A DNA stretch of 64,000 nt from Rhodospirillales bacterium URHD0017 (lineage in GTDB: Bacteria > Pseudomonadota > Alphaproteobacteria > Reyranellales > Reyranellaceae), in the NCBI GenBank assembly GCA_900110395.1, contig FODP01000017.1, forward strand, positions 1-64,000, read 5' to 3'. The notes beneath the pieces are model-generated. The model did no database searches. It was not told the origin of the DNA and was given only the letters and a program-made list of their open reading frames with translations. The translations under genes were made by a program, and so were the position numbers. Position 1 is the stretch's first letter, and each line of letters starts with the position of its first letter. Below, piece after piece: positions 15,368 through 24,303 of the stretch.

Positions 15368-16359
15368 CCGACGCGGCACTCCCGGGCATCTCGGTCGTCG
15401 TCACCTGCTACAACTGTCGTGACTATATCGGCGATGCCATCCGTTCGGTGGCGCGCCAGACGCTCCGCGACTTCGAATGCGTGATCGTCGACGATGCGTC
15501 GACCGATGACTCGGCCGAGGTCGTGCAGCGCACGCTCGACGAGCTCGCCGATCGACGCTTCTCGTTGATCCGACTGGACAAGAACGTCGGCCAGACCGGC
15601 GCCACGCGGCGCGGGTTGGCGGCGACGCGCGCGACCTTCGTCTGCTTCCTCGATTCCGACGATCTGTGGAACCCGGACTTCCTGGAACGCCATCTCGCTG
15701 CGCATCTCAACGAGTCGTATGCGGTGGGTTTCACCGCCTGCAATGCGCGGCTGATCGACGGGCAGGGCAAGCTGATTGCGGGCTGCGTCTACTGGTTTGG
15801 CAAGGACCGCGCCAGCGCCGACCGCGATCGGGCCTTCGCGCCGATCGATCCCGCGCGCGTGCCCAAGCTCGATGCCGCGGCCAACACGGCGCACTGGCAG
15901 ACGCAGACGCCCTATCGGCTCTACACCAGGCGCGTGGTGCACTGGGTGTGGGTCAGCACCTCGTCGATGATGTTCCGCCGCTCGCTGATCGACCTCGTCT
16001 TCCCCGACGACGACGAGACCTACCGCCTGCACATGGACTTCTATGTCGTGGTCATGGCCCAGATGGTGGCGGGCTCGCTGCTGATCGACGAGGCGCTCTA
16101 CGCCTACCGCCTGCATGGCCGCAACGGAGCGGCCGACAATCCGGTGCTGGGCGGCCGCCTGCATTTGTCCAGTCGCAATTGGGGAAACACTTACACGGTG
16201 ATGCTGGACCGCATGCTTGCCGCCATGCAGGGCGACCGCGAACGATTCGTAACTTCACTGGGCGAGCGGCAGTACCGGCGCATGCTGCTGCGCATGCAAG
16301 CCGCTCGGGCAGCCTGGCCGATGTCGTGGCTATTGGTGGCACGAAGCTGGCTCGTCTGA
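15364..16359 (+). CDS. Family 2 glycosyltransferase
   Basis: A 331-residue GT-A-fold enzyme. VVVTCYNCRDYIGDAIRSV and CVIVDDASTDDS open the nucleotide-sugar site, FVCFLDSDDLW gives the metal-binding DxD, and YRLHGRNGA is the usual C-terminal motif. It starts with GTG overlapping the dehydratase stop. Such enzymes add sugars to lipids or polysaccharides at the inner membrane; donor and acceptor are unknown. The next gene is an outer-membrane SLAM-like protein. Confidence 0.88.
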   Translation: MTDAALPGISVVVTCYNCRDYIGDAIRSVARQTLRDFECVIVDDASTDDSAEVVQRTLDELADRRFSLIRLDKNVGQTGATRRGLAATRATFVCFLDSDDLWNPDFLERHLAAHLNESYAVGFTACNARLIDGQGKLIAGCVYWFGKDRASADRDRAFAPIDPARVPKLDAAANTAHWQTQTPYRLYTRRVVHWVWVSTSSMMFRRSLIDLVFPDDDETYRLHMDFYVVVMAQMVAGSLLIDEALYAYRLHGRNGAADNPVLGGRLHLSSRNWGNTYTVMLDRMLAAMQGDRERFVTSLGERQYRRMLLRMQAARAAWPMSWLLVARSWLV

Positions 16360-16420
16360 GCGGTCTGAGTTACAATAAGCAACGCGGTAGGCCGCACAAA
16401 GAAACTGTGCCGGGGGAGAG

Positions 16421-17776
16421 TTGGGCACTGTCGGTCGTCTGAAGCAGCTCGTCTGCGCCTTGGTCGTTTGGGGATGTCTCTTCGGCACAGCCGTCGCGCA
16501 GGGCCCGGTGAACGCGTCCGCGGAACAGGAACGCGAGTATGACGCCGCGTTCCAGGAGATGCTGCGCAAGCCCGCCGACCTCGATGTCCTGTTCAAGTTC
16601 GCCACGATCGCGACCAAGACCGGCGACTATGAGGGCGCGATCTCTGCGCTGGAGCGCATGTTGCTGGTCAACCCCGACCTGCCGCGCGTGCGCCTCGAAC
16701 TCGCCGTGCTGTATTACCGCCTGGGCTCCTTCGAGGTGTCGCGGACCTATCTCGAAACCGTGGTGGCCTCGCCGAACATCACACCTGAAGTCCGCGCCCG
16801 CGCCCAGCAATACCTGGCCGAGGTCGAGAAGCGCAACAGCCGCTCGCGCTTCGTCGGCGAGGTCTTCGCCGGCGTGCGCTATCAGTCGAACGCCAACCTC
16901 GGTCCGCCGACCTCGAGCGTCCGCCTGTTCGGCCAGACCGCCAACCTCAATCAATCGGCGGTCGGGACCGCCGACTGGGGTGTCGTGGGCTCAGGCTATG
17001 TCCGCCACATCTACGACCTCGGCGGCCAGGACAGGGGCGCGCTCGAGACGCAGCTTACCGGCTACGCCAACCGCCAGTTCCAGCAGACGCAGGCCAACGT
17101 CTCGCTTCTCGACCTGACGTCGGGACCGCGCTTCCAGGCGTTCCAGGGCATCTTCGAGGACGTGACGGTGAAGCCGCTGATGTCGCTCGGCTACATCTGG
17201 GTGAACGACGTCCCCTACTACGGCAGCTACGGTTCGGGCGTCGAGGTCGGTTCCCTGTTGAGCGACAAGCTGCGCAACACGTCGAACGCCGTCTATCGCC
17301 GCCTGATGTACCAGGACAGCTGGTACCTGCCGTTCAACAGCCTCTATACCGGCAACGAGTACTCGGCCAACACGACCTTCCAGTACGCCCTGACCGACGT
17401 CGTGGCGATCTTCGCCAACGGCAACATCCAGCGCTACATGACCGACAACTCGCCGCAGTACAGCTACGTGCTGCTGGGCGCCGGCGGCGGCATGCAGTTC
17501 CGCTTCAGCGATCCGCTGTTCAAGAGCCAACTGCCCTGGAGCATCGCGCTCTCGGCCAATCTGCAGTGGTGGAACTACGACCAGCCCGACCCAATCGTCG
17601 ACCCCTTCGCGAGCCGCCAGCAGAACGACGTAATTCTGAACATCACTCTGTCAGTGCCTTTCGATGAACGTACGACCATGACCGTTTCAGGTGGTCGCTT
17701 CGTCCGTAGTTCGAACATTCCCAACTACGACTTCACCAACAACAGCTTCCTGATGGGGGTAAGCTGGCGTTTCTAG
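16421..17776 (+). CDS. SLAM-like TPR plus outer-membrane barrel (DUF560 type)
   Basis: A 451-residue protein. It has a signal peptide (cut after about residue 26, AVAQG), tetratricopeptide-like repeats at about 35-125 (DLDVLFKFATIATKTGDYEGAISALERML, VRLELAVLYYRLGSFEVSRTYL) and then a beta-barrel from about 135 to the final Phe (GVSWRF). SNANLGPP and FAGVRYQSN are typical of DUF560/surface lipoprotein assembly modifier proteins, the translocators of the type XI secretion pathway. The TTG start at 16421 directly follows GGGGGAG. The two FecR-domain genes downstream are candidate cargo. Gene family is fairly sure, substrate inferred. Confidence 0.75.
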   Translation: MGTVGRLKQLVCALVVWGCLFGTAVAQGPVNASAEQEREYDAAFQEMLRKPADLDVLFKFATIATKTGDYEGAISALERMLLVNPDLPRVRLELAVLYYRLGSFEVSRTYLETVVASPNITPEVRARAQQYLAEVEKRNSRSRFVGEVFAGVRYQSNANLGPPTSSVRLFGQTANLNQSAVGTADWGVVGSGYVRHIYDLGGQDRGALETQLTGYANRQFQQTQANVSLLDLTSGPRFQAFQGIFEDVTVKPLMSLGYIWVNDVPYYGSYGSGVEVGSLLSDKLRNTSNAVYRRLMYQDSWYLPFNSLYTGNEYSANTTFQYALTDVVAIFANGNIQRYMTDNSPQYSYVLLGAGGGMQFRFSDPLFKSQLPWSIALSANLQWWNYDQPDPIVDPFASRQQNDVILNITLSVPFDERTTMTVSGGRFVRSSNIPNYDFTNNSFLMGVSWRF

Positions 17777-17808
17777 GACCGGCCGCAATCGGTGCCACGG
17801 AGAGGTCA

Positions 17809-19202
17809 ATGACAAACTCGGCTTGTGCTCGGGCCCGAGGCGTGCGCACCGCACTTCTCGGCGCGACGGTGCTTGGCCTGCTGGCGGCCCCTCTCGCCAT
17901 CCGCGACGCCGCGGCAAAGGTCGGCGTCACCTCGGCCACCGATGGCGATCCGCTCGGCAAGCCGCCGCAGGAGGCCGAGCGCGTGCTGCGCATCGGCGTC
18001 GACGTGCAGGCCAACGAGCTGATCACCACCAACGCCAACGACCGCGCCCATCTCCTCTTCCTCGACGGTTCGTCGCTGACGGTCGGCCTCAACGCCCAGC
18101 TCACCATCGACAAGTTCGTGTTCGACCCAGCAGCAAGACCGGCGAGCTCGCAATCAACGCTAGCAAGGGCGTGCTGCGCCTGGTCGGCGGCAAGATCAGC
18201 AAGAACGGACCGATCGTCATCACCACGCCCGCCAGCACGGTCGGCATCCGCGGCGGCATCAGCATCCTCGACGTAAAAACCAACCAGACCGATTCGACCT
18301 TCGTGTTCGGCAAGGACATGACGGTGCGGGCGGCCGGGCAGACCCAGGTCGCGATTCGGCCGGGCTCGATGATCGTCACCAACCTCGGCGGCCCGCCGAG
18401 CCTGCCGACGATCCTGGCCCAAGGCGCCCTCAACGCGCAGCTCGCCGCTCTCGAGGGTGGCAGACGCAATTCCCAGAGCAGCGGCGGCAGCGGCAGCGGT
18501 GGACGCAATCCCGATCAGGTCGCCCAATCCTCCGGCCTCTCGGGCGTCAACTCCAGCCAGTCGGTGCGCATCGCGGCGCCCGGCGTGCCCGACAACTTCG
18601 GTTCCGGCCCGGGCCCGCGCAACCGCAATGCCAACGACACGATTGTGACGGCGCTCAGCAACGCCAACCAGCTCAGCCAGGCCAACCCCTCGACGCAGCC
18701 ACAGACGACGAAGCCGACGACGGCGCCGACGACAACGCCGAGGGACTCGTTCGCCGACTTGTTCCTGAGCGGCCAGTTCCCATTGGGCAGCTTCGACCTC
18801 AGCCAGCTCAACATCCGGCCCAACAGCGTCATTTCGTCGGTCAACGAGCTCAGCACCCTCAACCAGCAGCGGGCGACCGCGACCTACAATGGGCCGGTGC
18901 TCGCCATCATCAACGGCAGTCCGGTCGGCGGCGTCTATCAGAACGCCTGGAACTTCGGCCAGCGAGCCGGTGACACGACCATCAAGATCGACAACACGGC
19001 CTATGGCGGCAGGACAGGCCTTGTCGGCAATGGACCGGTCTTCGGCGGCACTCTGAAAAGCGGCCCGAGCGGTCGCAATGCGGATGTGGGCGGTGTCTTC
19101 CTGTCCAACCCGGGCAATCCCGCTGGCCAGCAAGTTGGTGGCGTCGTCTTCACCGGTCCGAACAACTACAACGGGATCGGCGTGTTTTCGGGCACGAAAT
19201 AG
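17809..19202 (+). pseudogene. FecR-domain exported protein, copy 1, frameshifted
   Basis: Signal peptide (to about residue 36, DAAAK), a FecR domain, Gly/Ser/Asn-rich linkers and a C-terminal barrel-like domain from YQNAWNFG to GVFSGTK. The frame breaks at about 18126-18128. Copy 2 reads TTCGATCCCAGC where this copy reads TTCGACCCAGC, one C short, so residues after FDP continue in the next frame. Restored, it is about 464 residues and closely matches the gene at 19450. It could be a true pseudogene, a phase-variable tract or a sequencing error in a C run. Start ATG 17809 follows GGAGAGG. Confidence 0.8.
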
Positions 19203-19449
19203 CAGTACCGGCATCTGCCCCTTCAGTCGGCATGTAGTGGCAGATTTGCAACTATTGGTGCCAATCGCCGGGTCGGCGGCGGCCGCCAGCAAATCGACAT
19301 TATTTCCAACGCATCATTGGTCGTACCTTCTTTTGAGGGTACGATCAGGACTGCCGGGGGGCAGGGTGACCCAACGGTGATCCGTAGCGTTTGTGCCGGG
19401 TGGTAGGGCATTGGGGTTGGCCGCTGGAGCGGCCACGGAGAAAGCATCC

Positions 19450-20841
19450 ATGGCAAAGACTGTGCTTGTGCGGGTTTCGCTCGTGCGCGCGGCGCTGCTT
19501 GGCGCGTCGGCGCTCGCACTCTTCGGCGCGCCGTTCACCATCGGCGATGCCGCGGCCAAGGTCGGCGTCACTTCCGCCACCGACGGCGATCCGCTCGGAA
19601 AGCCGCCGCAGGAGGCCGAACGTGTCCTGCGCATCGGCATCGACGTGCAGGCCAATGAGCTGATCACCACCAACGCCAACGATCGCGCGCACCTCGTCTT
19701 CCTCGACGGCTCGTCGCTGACGGTCGGGCCCAGCGCCCAGCTCACCATCGACAAGTTCGTGTTCGATCCCAGCACCAAGACCGGCGAGCTCGCGATCAAC
19801 GCCAGCAAGGGCGTGCTGCGCCTGGTCGGCGGCAAGATCAGCAAGAACAACGCGATCACCATCACGACGCCGTCGAGCACCATCGGCATTCGCGGCGGCA
19901 TCACCATCATGGACGTCGGCCTCAGACGGACCGATTCGACCTTCGTGTTCGGCAAGGACATGACGGTGCGGGCAGCCGGCGTGACCCAGACGGCCGTCCG
20001 GCCGGGCTCGATGATCGTCACCAACCTCGGCAGCCCGCCGGGCCTGCCGACCCTCCTGGCCCAGGGCGCGCTCAACGCGCAGCTCAGCGCTCTCGAAGGC
20101 CGGCGCGCGCCTCAGGGCAATAGCAGCAGCGGCGGCGGCGGTGGCAGCGGACGCAATGCAGATCAAGCCGCCCAGAGCTCGGGGCTGTCCACGGTAAACT
20201 CCGGACAATCGGTGCGCATCGTGGCGCCCGGCGGGACGGACAATTTCGGTTCCGGTCCGGGCCCGCGTGGCCGCAACCCCAACGACACGGTCGTCACCGC
20301 ACTTTCCAATGCGAATTTTGGCGTTCAGCAAAACATCGCACTGCAGGACCAGAAGCAGCAGCAGGCGATAGTGATACAGCAGCAAGTGGATACCCCGGCA
20401 CCCCCGTTGCCGCCGCCGCCGACATCGTTCCCCACGGGCGGCGCCGGTGGACCGCCGTCGTCCCCCGGGCAACCGGCCCCTCTGCCAGTCACCAACCTGC
20501 CGCAGACGGGAACCGTGACCTACGTCGGCGAAATGTTCGGTGCCGCGAACGGTCGTTTCGCCGGCGGCAGCTATCAGAATGCGTGGAACTTCACTTCGCG
20601 AAGCGGCGCGTTCACGGCGACATTCGACAACGCACGATTCCAGGGCACGACCTTCGCCAACGGCAACAGCAATACTTTCAACACCCGCGGCCCTGTGGCG
20701 TCGAGCAACGCGAATCGGCAGATGGAACTCAATGGCGCGTTCTTTGGACGTGGCAGCCAGCCCGACCTTCAGATCGGCTCCTTCAATGTGCAGGGGCCTC
20801 GATACAATGGTTTCGGCGTATACTACGGCGAGAAGCGCTAG
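19450..20841 (+). CDS. FecR-domain exported protein, copy 2 (candidate SLAM cargo)
   Basis: A 463-residue protein. It has a Sec signal peptide without lipobox (ends GDAAAK), then a FecR domain (about 40-170: SSLTVGPSAQLTIDKFVFD, GVLRLVGGKISKN, TPSSTIGIRGGI). Low-complexity Gly/Ser and Pro linkers follow, and a C-terminal 110 residues with ELNGAFFG and YNGFGVYYGEKR. That tail resembles the TbpB-type small barrel that ends in FG-x-KR, the usual recognition domain of SLAM cargo. It is a near twin of the frameshifted gene before it. Together with the SLAM-like gene, a secreted surface protein is likely. Its stop overlaps mobB by four bases (convergent). Confidence 0.8.
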   Translation: MAKTVLVRVSLVRAALLGASALALFGAPFTIGDAAAKVGVTSATDGDPLGKPPQEAERVLRIGIDVQANELITTNANDRAHLVFLDGSSLTVGPSAQLTIDKFVFDPSTKTGELAINASKGVLRLVGGKISKNNAITITTPSSTIGIRGGITIMDVGLRRTDSTFVFGKDMTVRAAGVTQTAVRPGSMIVTNLGSPPGLPTLLAQGALNAQLSALEGRRAPQGNSSSGGGGGSGRNADQAAQSSGLSTVNSGQSVRIVAPGGTDNFGSGPGPRGRNPNDTVVTALSNANFGVQQNIALQDQKQQQAIVIQQQVDTPAPPLPPPPTSFPTGGAGGPPSSPGQPAPLPVTNLPQTGTVTYVGEMFGAANGRFAGGSYQNAWNFTSRSGAFTATFDNARFQGTTFANGNSNTFNTRGPVASSNANRQMELNGAFFGRGSQPDLQIGSFNVQGPRYNGFGVYYGEKR

Positions 20842-21329
20842 CTTCGCGGCACCAGGCTGACAACAAAGTCCGCCATACCCGCGATGTCGTCGCGACGAAA
20901 CCACGGCAGCCGCTCTTCTCGCGAGGGCGGCTCGTCGCAAGCGATGGCGATGACGGTAGCATCGCGCGGGGCCATGGGCTCGCCGCCGGCCCGCACCTCG
21001 ATCTTGCGGTGCGGCTCGCGCTTGTAACCCTCGATCAACACCAGGTCGGCCGGCGCCAGCCGCGCCAGCACCTCGGCCAGTGTCGGCTCCTCCTGCTCGC
21101 GCATGATGGCGTAGCGATGCCCACCGACGACCGCCACCTCGGTCGCGCCGGCGGCGCGGTGCCGGTAGGAATCGCGGCCGGGCTGATCGACGTCCAGGTC
21201 GTGATGGCCGTGCTTGATGGTGTTGACCCGAAGGCCGCGGCGCACGAGTTCGGCAACCAGCCTTTCCACCAGGGTCGTCTTGCCGGCATTCTTCCAGCCG
21301 ACGACGCCGATGACGCGTGGGGCACTCAA
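20838..21329 (-). CDS. mobB: Molybdopterin-guanine dinucleotide biosynthesis protein B
   Basis: A 163-residue GTPase. The P-loop is VVGWKNAGKTTLVERLVAEL and is followed by VNTIKHGHHDLDVDQPGRDSYRHRAAGA and DLVLIEGYKREPHRKIEV, the hallmarks of MobB. It assists MobA in making bis-MGD, the cofactor of molybdenum enzymes such as the formate dehydrogenase encoded at 31598-34687. It begins with TTG at 21329, overlapping the fdhD stop by four bases. Confidence 0.93.
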   Translation of the reverse strand: MSAPRVIGVVGWKNAGKTTLVERLVAELVRRGLRVNTIKHGHHDLDVDQPGRDSYRHRAAGATEVAVVGGHRYAIMREQEEPTLAEVLARLAPADLVLIEGYKREPHRKIEVRAGGEPMAPRDATVIAIACDEPPSREERLPWFRRDDIAGMADFVVSLVPRS

Positions 21330-22123
21330 GCCGAGATCCGATCCTCGTTGGCATAGACGGTGAGCCGGCCCTCGCGGACGAAAGCCGCGAGCGCGATCCC
21401 GGCCTGCTCGGCGGTCTCGATGGCAAGCGAGGTCGGCGCCGAGACCGCGGCGATCGCCGCCGCCCCGAGGGCCGCCGCCTTGTGCACCATCTCGTACGAA
21501 CAGCGGCTGGTCACCACGACGAAGCCGCCGGGCTGCAGCGTACCGGACTTCGCCAGGGCGCCGCCGAGCTTGTCGAGCGCATTGTGCCGGCCGACATCCT
21601 CGCGGACGGCGACCAGCGACCCATCCAGACGCGCCCAGCCGGCCGCATGGGTGGCGCCGTTCACGCGATTGATGCGCTGCTCGAGCGGTAGGGCAGCCAT
21701 CGCCTTGGCGATGGCCACCCGCGACACTGGCTGCGCGGCGCCGACGACGGTCACCGGCCGCATTGCTGCAGCGATGCTGTCGACGCCGCACAGGCCACAA
21801 CCGGTGCGCCCGGCCAGGGTGCGCCGCTGCTGCTGCAGCCGCGCCATGCGCTGGGCGGCAATGTCGAGGCGCACCTCGATGCCATGCTCGACCGGCTCGA
21901 CCTCGATGTCATAGATCTCCGACGGCTTGTCGACGATATGCTCGGTCAGCGAAAAGCCGCGGGCGAAATCCTCGAGATCGCAGGGCGTGGCCATCATGAC
22001 GGCATGGCTGATGCCGTTGTAGACCAGGGCGACGGCCACCTCCTCGGCGACGATCTCGTCCAGGGACTCAGCGCCGGCCGCCGTCAGCCGCCGCGCCGCA
22101 CGATGGACCGAGCCGTCGGTCAT
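21326..22123 (-). CDS. fdhD: Formate dehydrogenase sulfurtransferase FdhD
   Basis: A 265-residue protein with the FdhD landmarks: ATPCDLEDFARGFSLTEHIV, the Cys pair in GRTGCGLCG, and VREDVGRHNALDKLGG followed by SRCSYEMVHKAA. FdhD passes sulfur from IscS to the molybdenum cofactor of formate dehydrogenase and is needed for activity. It overlaps mobB downstream and the small gene upstream by four bases each, forming a tight Mo-cofactor maturation operon a few kilobases from the fdh structural genes. Confidence 0.95.
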   Translation of the reverse strand: MTDGSVHRAARRLTAAGAESLDEIVAEEVAVALVYNGISHAVMMATPCDLEDFARGFSLTEHIVDKPSEIYDIEVEPVEHGIEVRLDIAAQRMARLQQQRRTLAGRTGCGLCGVDSIAAAMRPVTVVGAAQPVSRVAIAKAMAALPLEQRINRVNGATHAAGWARLDGSLVAVREDVGRHNALDKLGGALAKSGTLQPGGFVVVTSRCSYEMVHKAAALGAAAIAAVSAPTSLAIETAEQAGIALAAFVREGRLTVYANEDRISA

Positions 22124-22491
22124 CGCGCGACCTCGTCGATGCGAAGATGCCGCCCTTTGCGGTCGAAGAAGCGGCCGCGGTTCAGCACCAGCGGCTCAGC
22201 CTTAACATCGGCCTCGACTTCGCCGAGTTTGCGCGCCGCCGCGGCGTCGGGCAGCGGCCCTCCGGCGTGGCCGAGTCCGACGAAGAACGCCACGCCGTCC
22301 CAGGGCGCACCGGCGCGGTCGAGAAGCCCGCGCATCTCGCGCCAGTCCATGTCGTCGCCGATCAGATGGGCGTAGCTCGACTTCAGGGGAACGACCTCGT
22401 CGCCGGCAATGCGCACCAGCACGATGAACAGCGTGAACGGCCCGGTATCGGCGAACTGGGTGGACAGCCAGTGCTCGAAATCGGTCTTCAT
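22120..22491 (-). CDS. Unknown protein in the fdhD-mobB operon (123 residues)
   Basis: A soluble 123-residue protein without a family I can name. Notable segments are FTLFIVLVRIAGDEVVPLKSSYAHLIGDDMDWREM, AFFVGLGHAGGPLPD and LNRGRFFDRKGRHLRIDEV. Its stop overlaps the fdhD start (ATGA) and its start follows the upstream gene by one base. Strict coupling to fdhD suggests a role in formate dehydrogenase maturation; this is inferred from position only. Confidence 0.7.
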   Translation of the reverse strand: MKTDFEHWLSTQFADTGPFTLFIVLVRIAGDEVVPLKSSYAHLIGDDMDWREMRGLLDRAGAPWDGVAFFVGLGHAGGPLPDAAAARKLGEVEADVKAEPLVLNRGRFFDRKGRHLRIDEVAR

Positions 22492-22492
22492 C

Positions 22493-22990
22493 CTAGAACT
22501 CGACGACCGGCGTCGGCGGCATATAACGTTCGAACACCTGCAGGAAAGGTTGGCCGCGCTCAGCTTCGTACCAGGCCTCGAAGGCGTGGAACGCCGCGAT
22601 CGGATCGGCGACCGGCGCTTCCTTCGCCTCGCCGTTCCCGTCCTCGGCAGCCGGATACGCCCCGGCATGCAGCGCCTCGGCGATCGGTCGCAGCCAGTCG
22701 AGCAGCGGACGGGCCCCCTCGCCCAGTTCATCGAGGCCGCCATCGATCCAGCCGATGTCGCGGAACAGCGCCACGAGCTGACGTTCGACCGCGACCTCGC
22801 GGTCAGGCTCGAGGGCTGCGATGCGCGCCATGTCGCCGAGCGCGCTCAGCCGCCGCCACGCGAAGGCGCGGACGCGCTCGGCCTCCTTGAGCTGGGCCTC
22901 GACCTCGGCGCGGACAGCGCGCTCGGCGGTCTCGGCAGCCGTGCAATCGGCCTGCAGGCGGGCAATCAGGGTATCGGCGGCGGAGGGCAT
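22493..22990 (-). CDS. Unknown helical protein in the fdhD-mobB operon
   Basis: A 165-residue protein, mostly alpha-helical and acidic, starting at ATG 22990. The N-terminal half is coiled-coil-like (IARLQADCTAAETAERAVRAEVEAQLKEAERV). A helical domain follows, ending in AFHAFEAWYEAERGQPFLQVFERYMPPTPVVEF. No family is recognised. It is the first gene of a four-gene operon with fdhD and mobB, so it may help molybdenum-enzyme maturation. Confidence 0.65.
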   Translation of the reverse strand: MPSAADTLIARLQADCTAAETAERAVRAEVEAQLKEAERVRAFAWRRLSALGDMARIAALEPDREVAVERQLVALFRDIGWIDGGLDELGEGARPLLDWLRPIAEALHAGAYPAAEDGNGEAKEAPVADPIAAFHAFEAWYEAERGQPFLQVFERYMPPTPVVEF

Positions 22991-23042
22991 CGCCGGCCAA
23001 GTTGAACCGGCCGGCGGCCCCCCGCAAGCGTCGGGACGTGCG

Positions 23043-23549
23043 CTACGGGGCCTTCTTGAGCTCGACCGCACCGATGCCGGCGGCGACGTTTAGGCCGACG
23101 CTGCCTTCGACGCTGACCGGCTGCAGGGTGACCTGGCCGCTGCCGCCGCCCAGCAGGACATTGGCGCCGGCGCCGACACCGACAGTGGCCGACGCCGTCC
23201 CGCCGACATAGTTGCCGGCAAGGGCGCCCGGACCGATGTTGCCCGGCGCGAAGACCAGCCAGACCATCTGCGCTTCCTTGGTGAAGCCGAGATCGACGCC
23301 GTACTTCTTGATGGTGCCGGTATAACGCTCGCCAACGCCGTCGGTCCGCCAGAACAGGCAGCTCAGGTCCTTGGACGAGCCGAACACGAAGCCGAGGCCG
23401 CCGGCGACGTTGCAGGTCAACGAGCCGACATTGGCGCCGCTCCGGCCGGCCGCCTGCGGCGTGCCGGGCGTCGCCGGGGTCTGGGCGTAGGCCGCAATTC
23501 CAACGACCAGCGACGCAGCACCTGCCGCCGTCAATATCGATCGCAGCAT
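23043..23549 (-). CDS. DUF992 exported protein
   Basis: A 168-residue protein with a signal peptide (ends AAYAQT) and the DUF992 pattern: VGSLTCNVAGGLGFVFGSSKDLSCLF, then YTGTIKKYGVDLGFT, LAGNYVGGTASATVGVGAGANVL and VSVEGSVGLNVAAG. DUF992 proteins are periplasmic or outer-membrane-associated proteins of alphaproteobacteria, function unknown. ATG 23549 has GGAGAA upstream. It appears to stand alone. Confidence 0.92.
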   Translation of the reverse strand: MLRSILTAAGAASLVVGIAAYAQTPATPGTPQAAGRSGANVGSLTCNVAGGLGFVFGSSKDLSCLFWRTDGVGERYTGTIKKYGVDLGFTKEAQMVWLVFAPGNIGPGALAGNYVGGTASATVGVGAGANVLLGGGSGQVTLQPVSVEGSVGLNVAAGIGAVELKKAP

Positions 23550-23780
23550 GGAAATTCTCCTGTTGTGGGCAGAGCGCGCTCGGGGTGACGCGAGCACCCT
23601 GCAACAACGCGGTTGGAGGCCCAAGGCTGCATGGCGGAGGAACCCGCGTCCTGTGGGTTACTTTACGCCAGTCGGTAAGGTGCCCGTAAGCCGCCGCGGC
23701 GAGAGTCTCAGGAAGGACCGGGGAACCCTCTTCTCCCGGTTCGACCGCCCTCCTCCCTGAAGCAACCTGAGGCGGTCGTG

Positions 23781-23810
23781 AACGGCGCGGGATTTCGGTC
23801 CCGCGCCGTT
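23781..23810 (-). terminator. Hairpin downstream of the first lipoprotein gene
   Basis: Perfect 12-base arms AACGGCGCGGGA and TCCCGCGCCGTT enclose a six-base loop. The hairpin begins 14 bases beyond the minus-strand stop at 23824. No strong U tract follows, so it may be rho-assisted or act as an mRNA 3'-end stabiliser. Confidence 0.6.
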
Positions 23811-23823
23811 TGCGTTGGGAGAA

Positions 23824-24159
23824 CTATTCGCCAGACTGGCCGCGGGCTTTCAGCACGTAACCCATGGCCCGAAACTCCGAATCCCGACGGATGCGGTTGG
23901 CGACGGCGGGGTCGCCGTCGCGATTGGAGATCTCGATCAGCTTGTCGGTTTCGGCCGTGCAGGCCAGTGCCGCAGCCTGCGCGACAGAGGCGGCGTCCAG
24001 GCTCATGGTGCCGTCGGCGGCGGCGTTCTTGGCGAGGCAAGCATCGCGCGCCTTGTACGAATCGTCGATCCGCGTCTGCAGTCTGCCGTCGCTGGAGGTG
24101 TGATAGGCGCCCGCGCAACCACCGAGCAGCAACACAACCAGAACAAGAGCGATTCGCAT
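23824..24159 (-). CDS. Small lipoprotein, copy 1 of a divergent pair
   Basis: A 111-residue lipoprotein with signal and lipobox MRIALVLVVLLLGGC. The mature part has TRIDDSYKARDACLAKNAAADG, ALACTAETDKLIEISNRDGDPAVANRIRRDSEFRAMGYVLKARGQ and two Cys. The divergent gene at 24304 encodes a protein of identical length with the same layout. No known family. Anchoring in the outer or inner membrane follows from the lipobox. Confidence 0.75.
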   Translation of the reverse strand: MRIALVLVVLLLGGCAGAYHTSSDGRLQTRIDDSYKARDACLAKNAAADGTMSLDAASVAQAAALACTAETDKLIEISNRDGDPAVANRIRRDSEFRAMGYVLKARGQSGE

Positions 24160-24303
24160 GAAACAAGGCCTCGAGTCACGCCGGCAGGCGCCGGCCAAGC
24201 CATAGATACAACGCCGTCATCCGTCCGTCAGCCCGTGACGTACTGCTATCTTGACGTCGTTGTGCATGTATTGAATTTAAGGGCGGGGTCAGCGGGGGGC
24301 TGT

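Noticed and set aside
18126..18128. Reading FecR copy 1 as a programmed frameshift
   Set aside because: There is no slippery heptamer with a downstream structure, and copy 2 simply has one more base at the same place. A deletion or read error is simpler.
21330..21800. Extension of mobB upstream of 21329
   Set aside because: The extra residues come from the fdhD gene in another frame and lack any similarity to MobB, which begins just before the P-loop.
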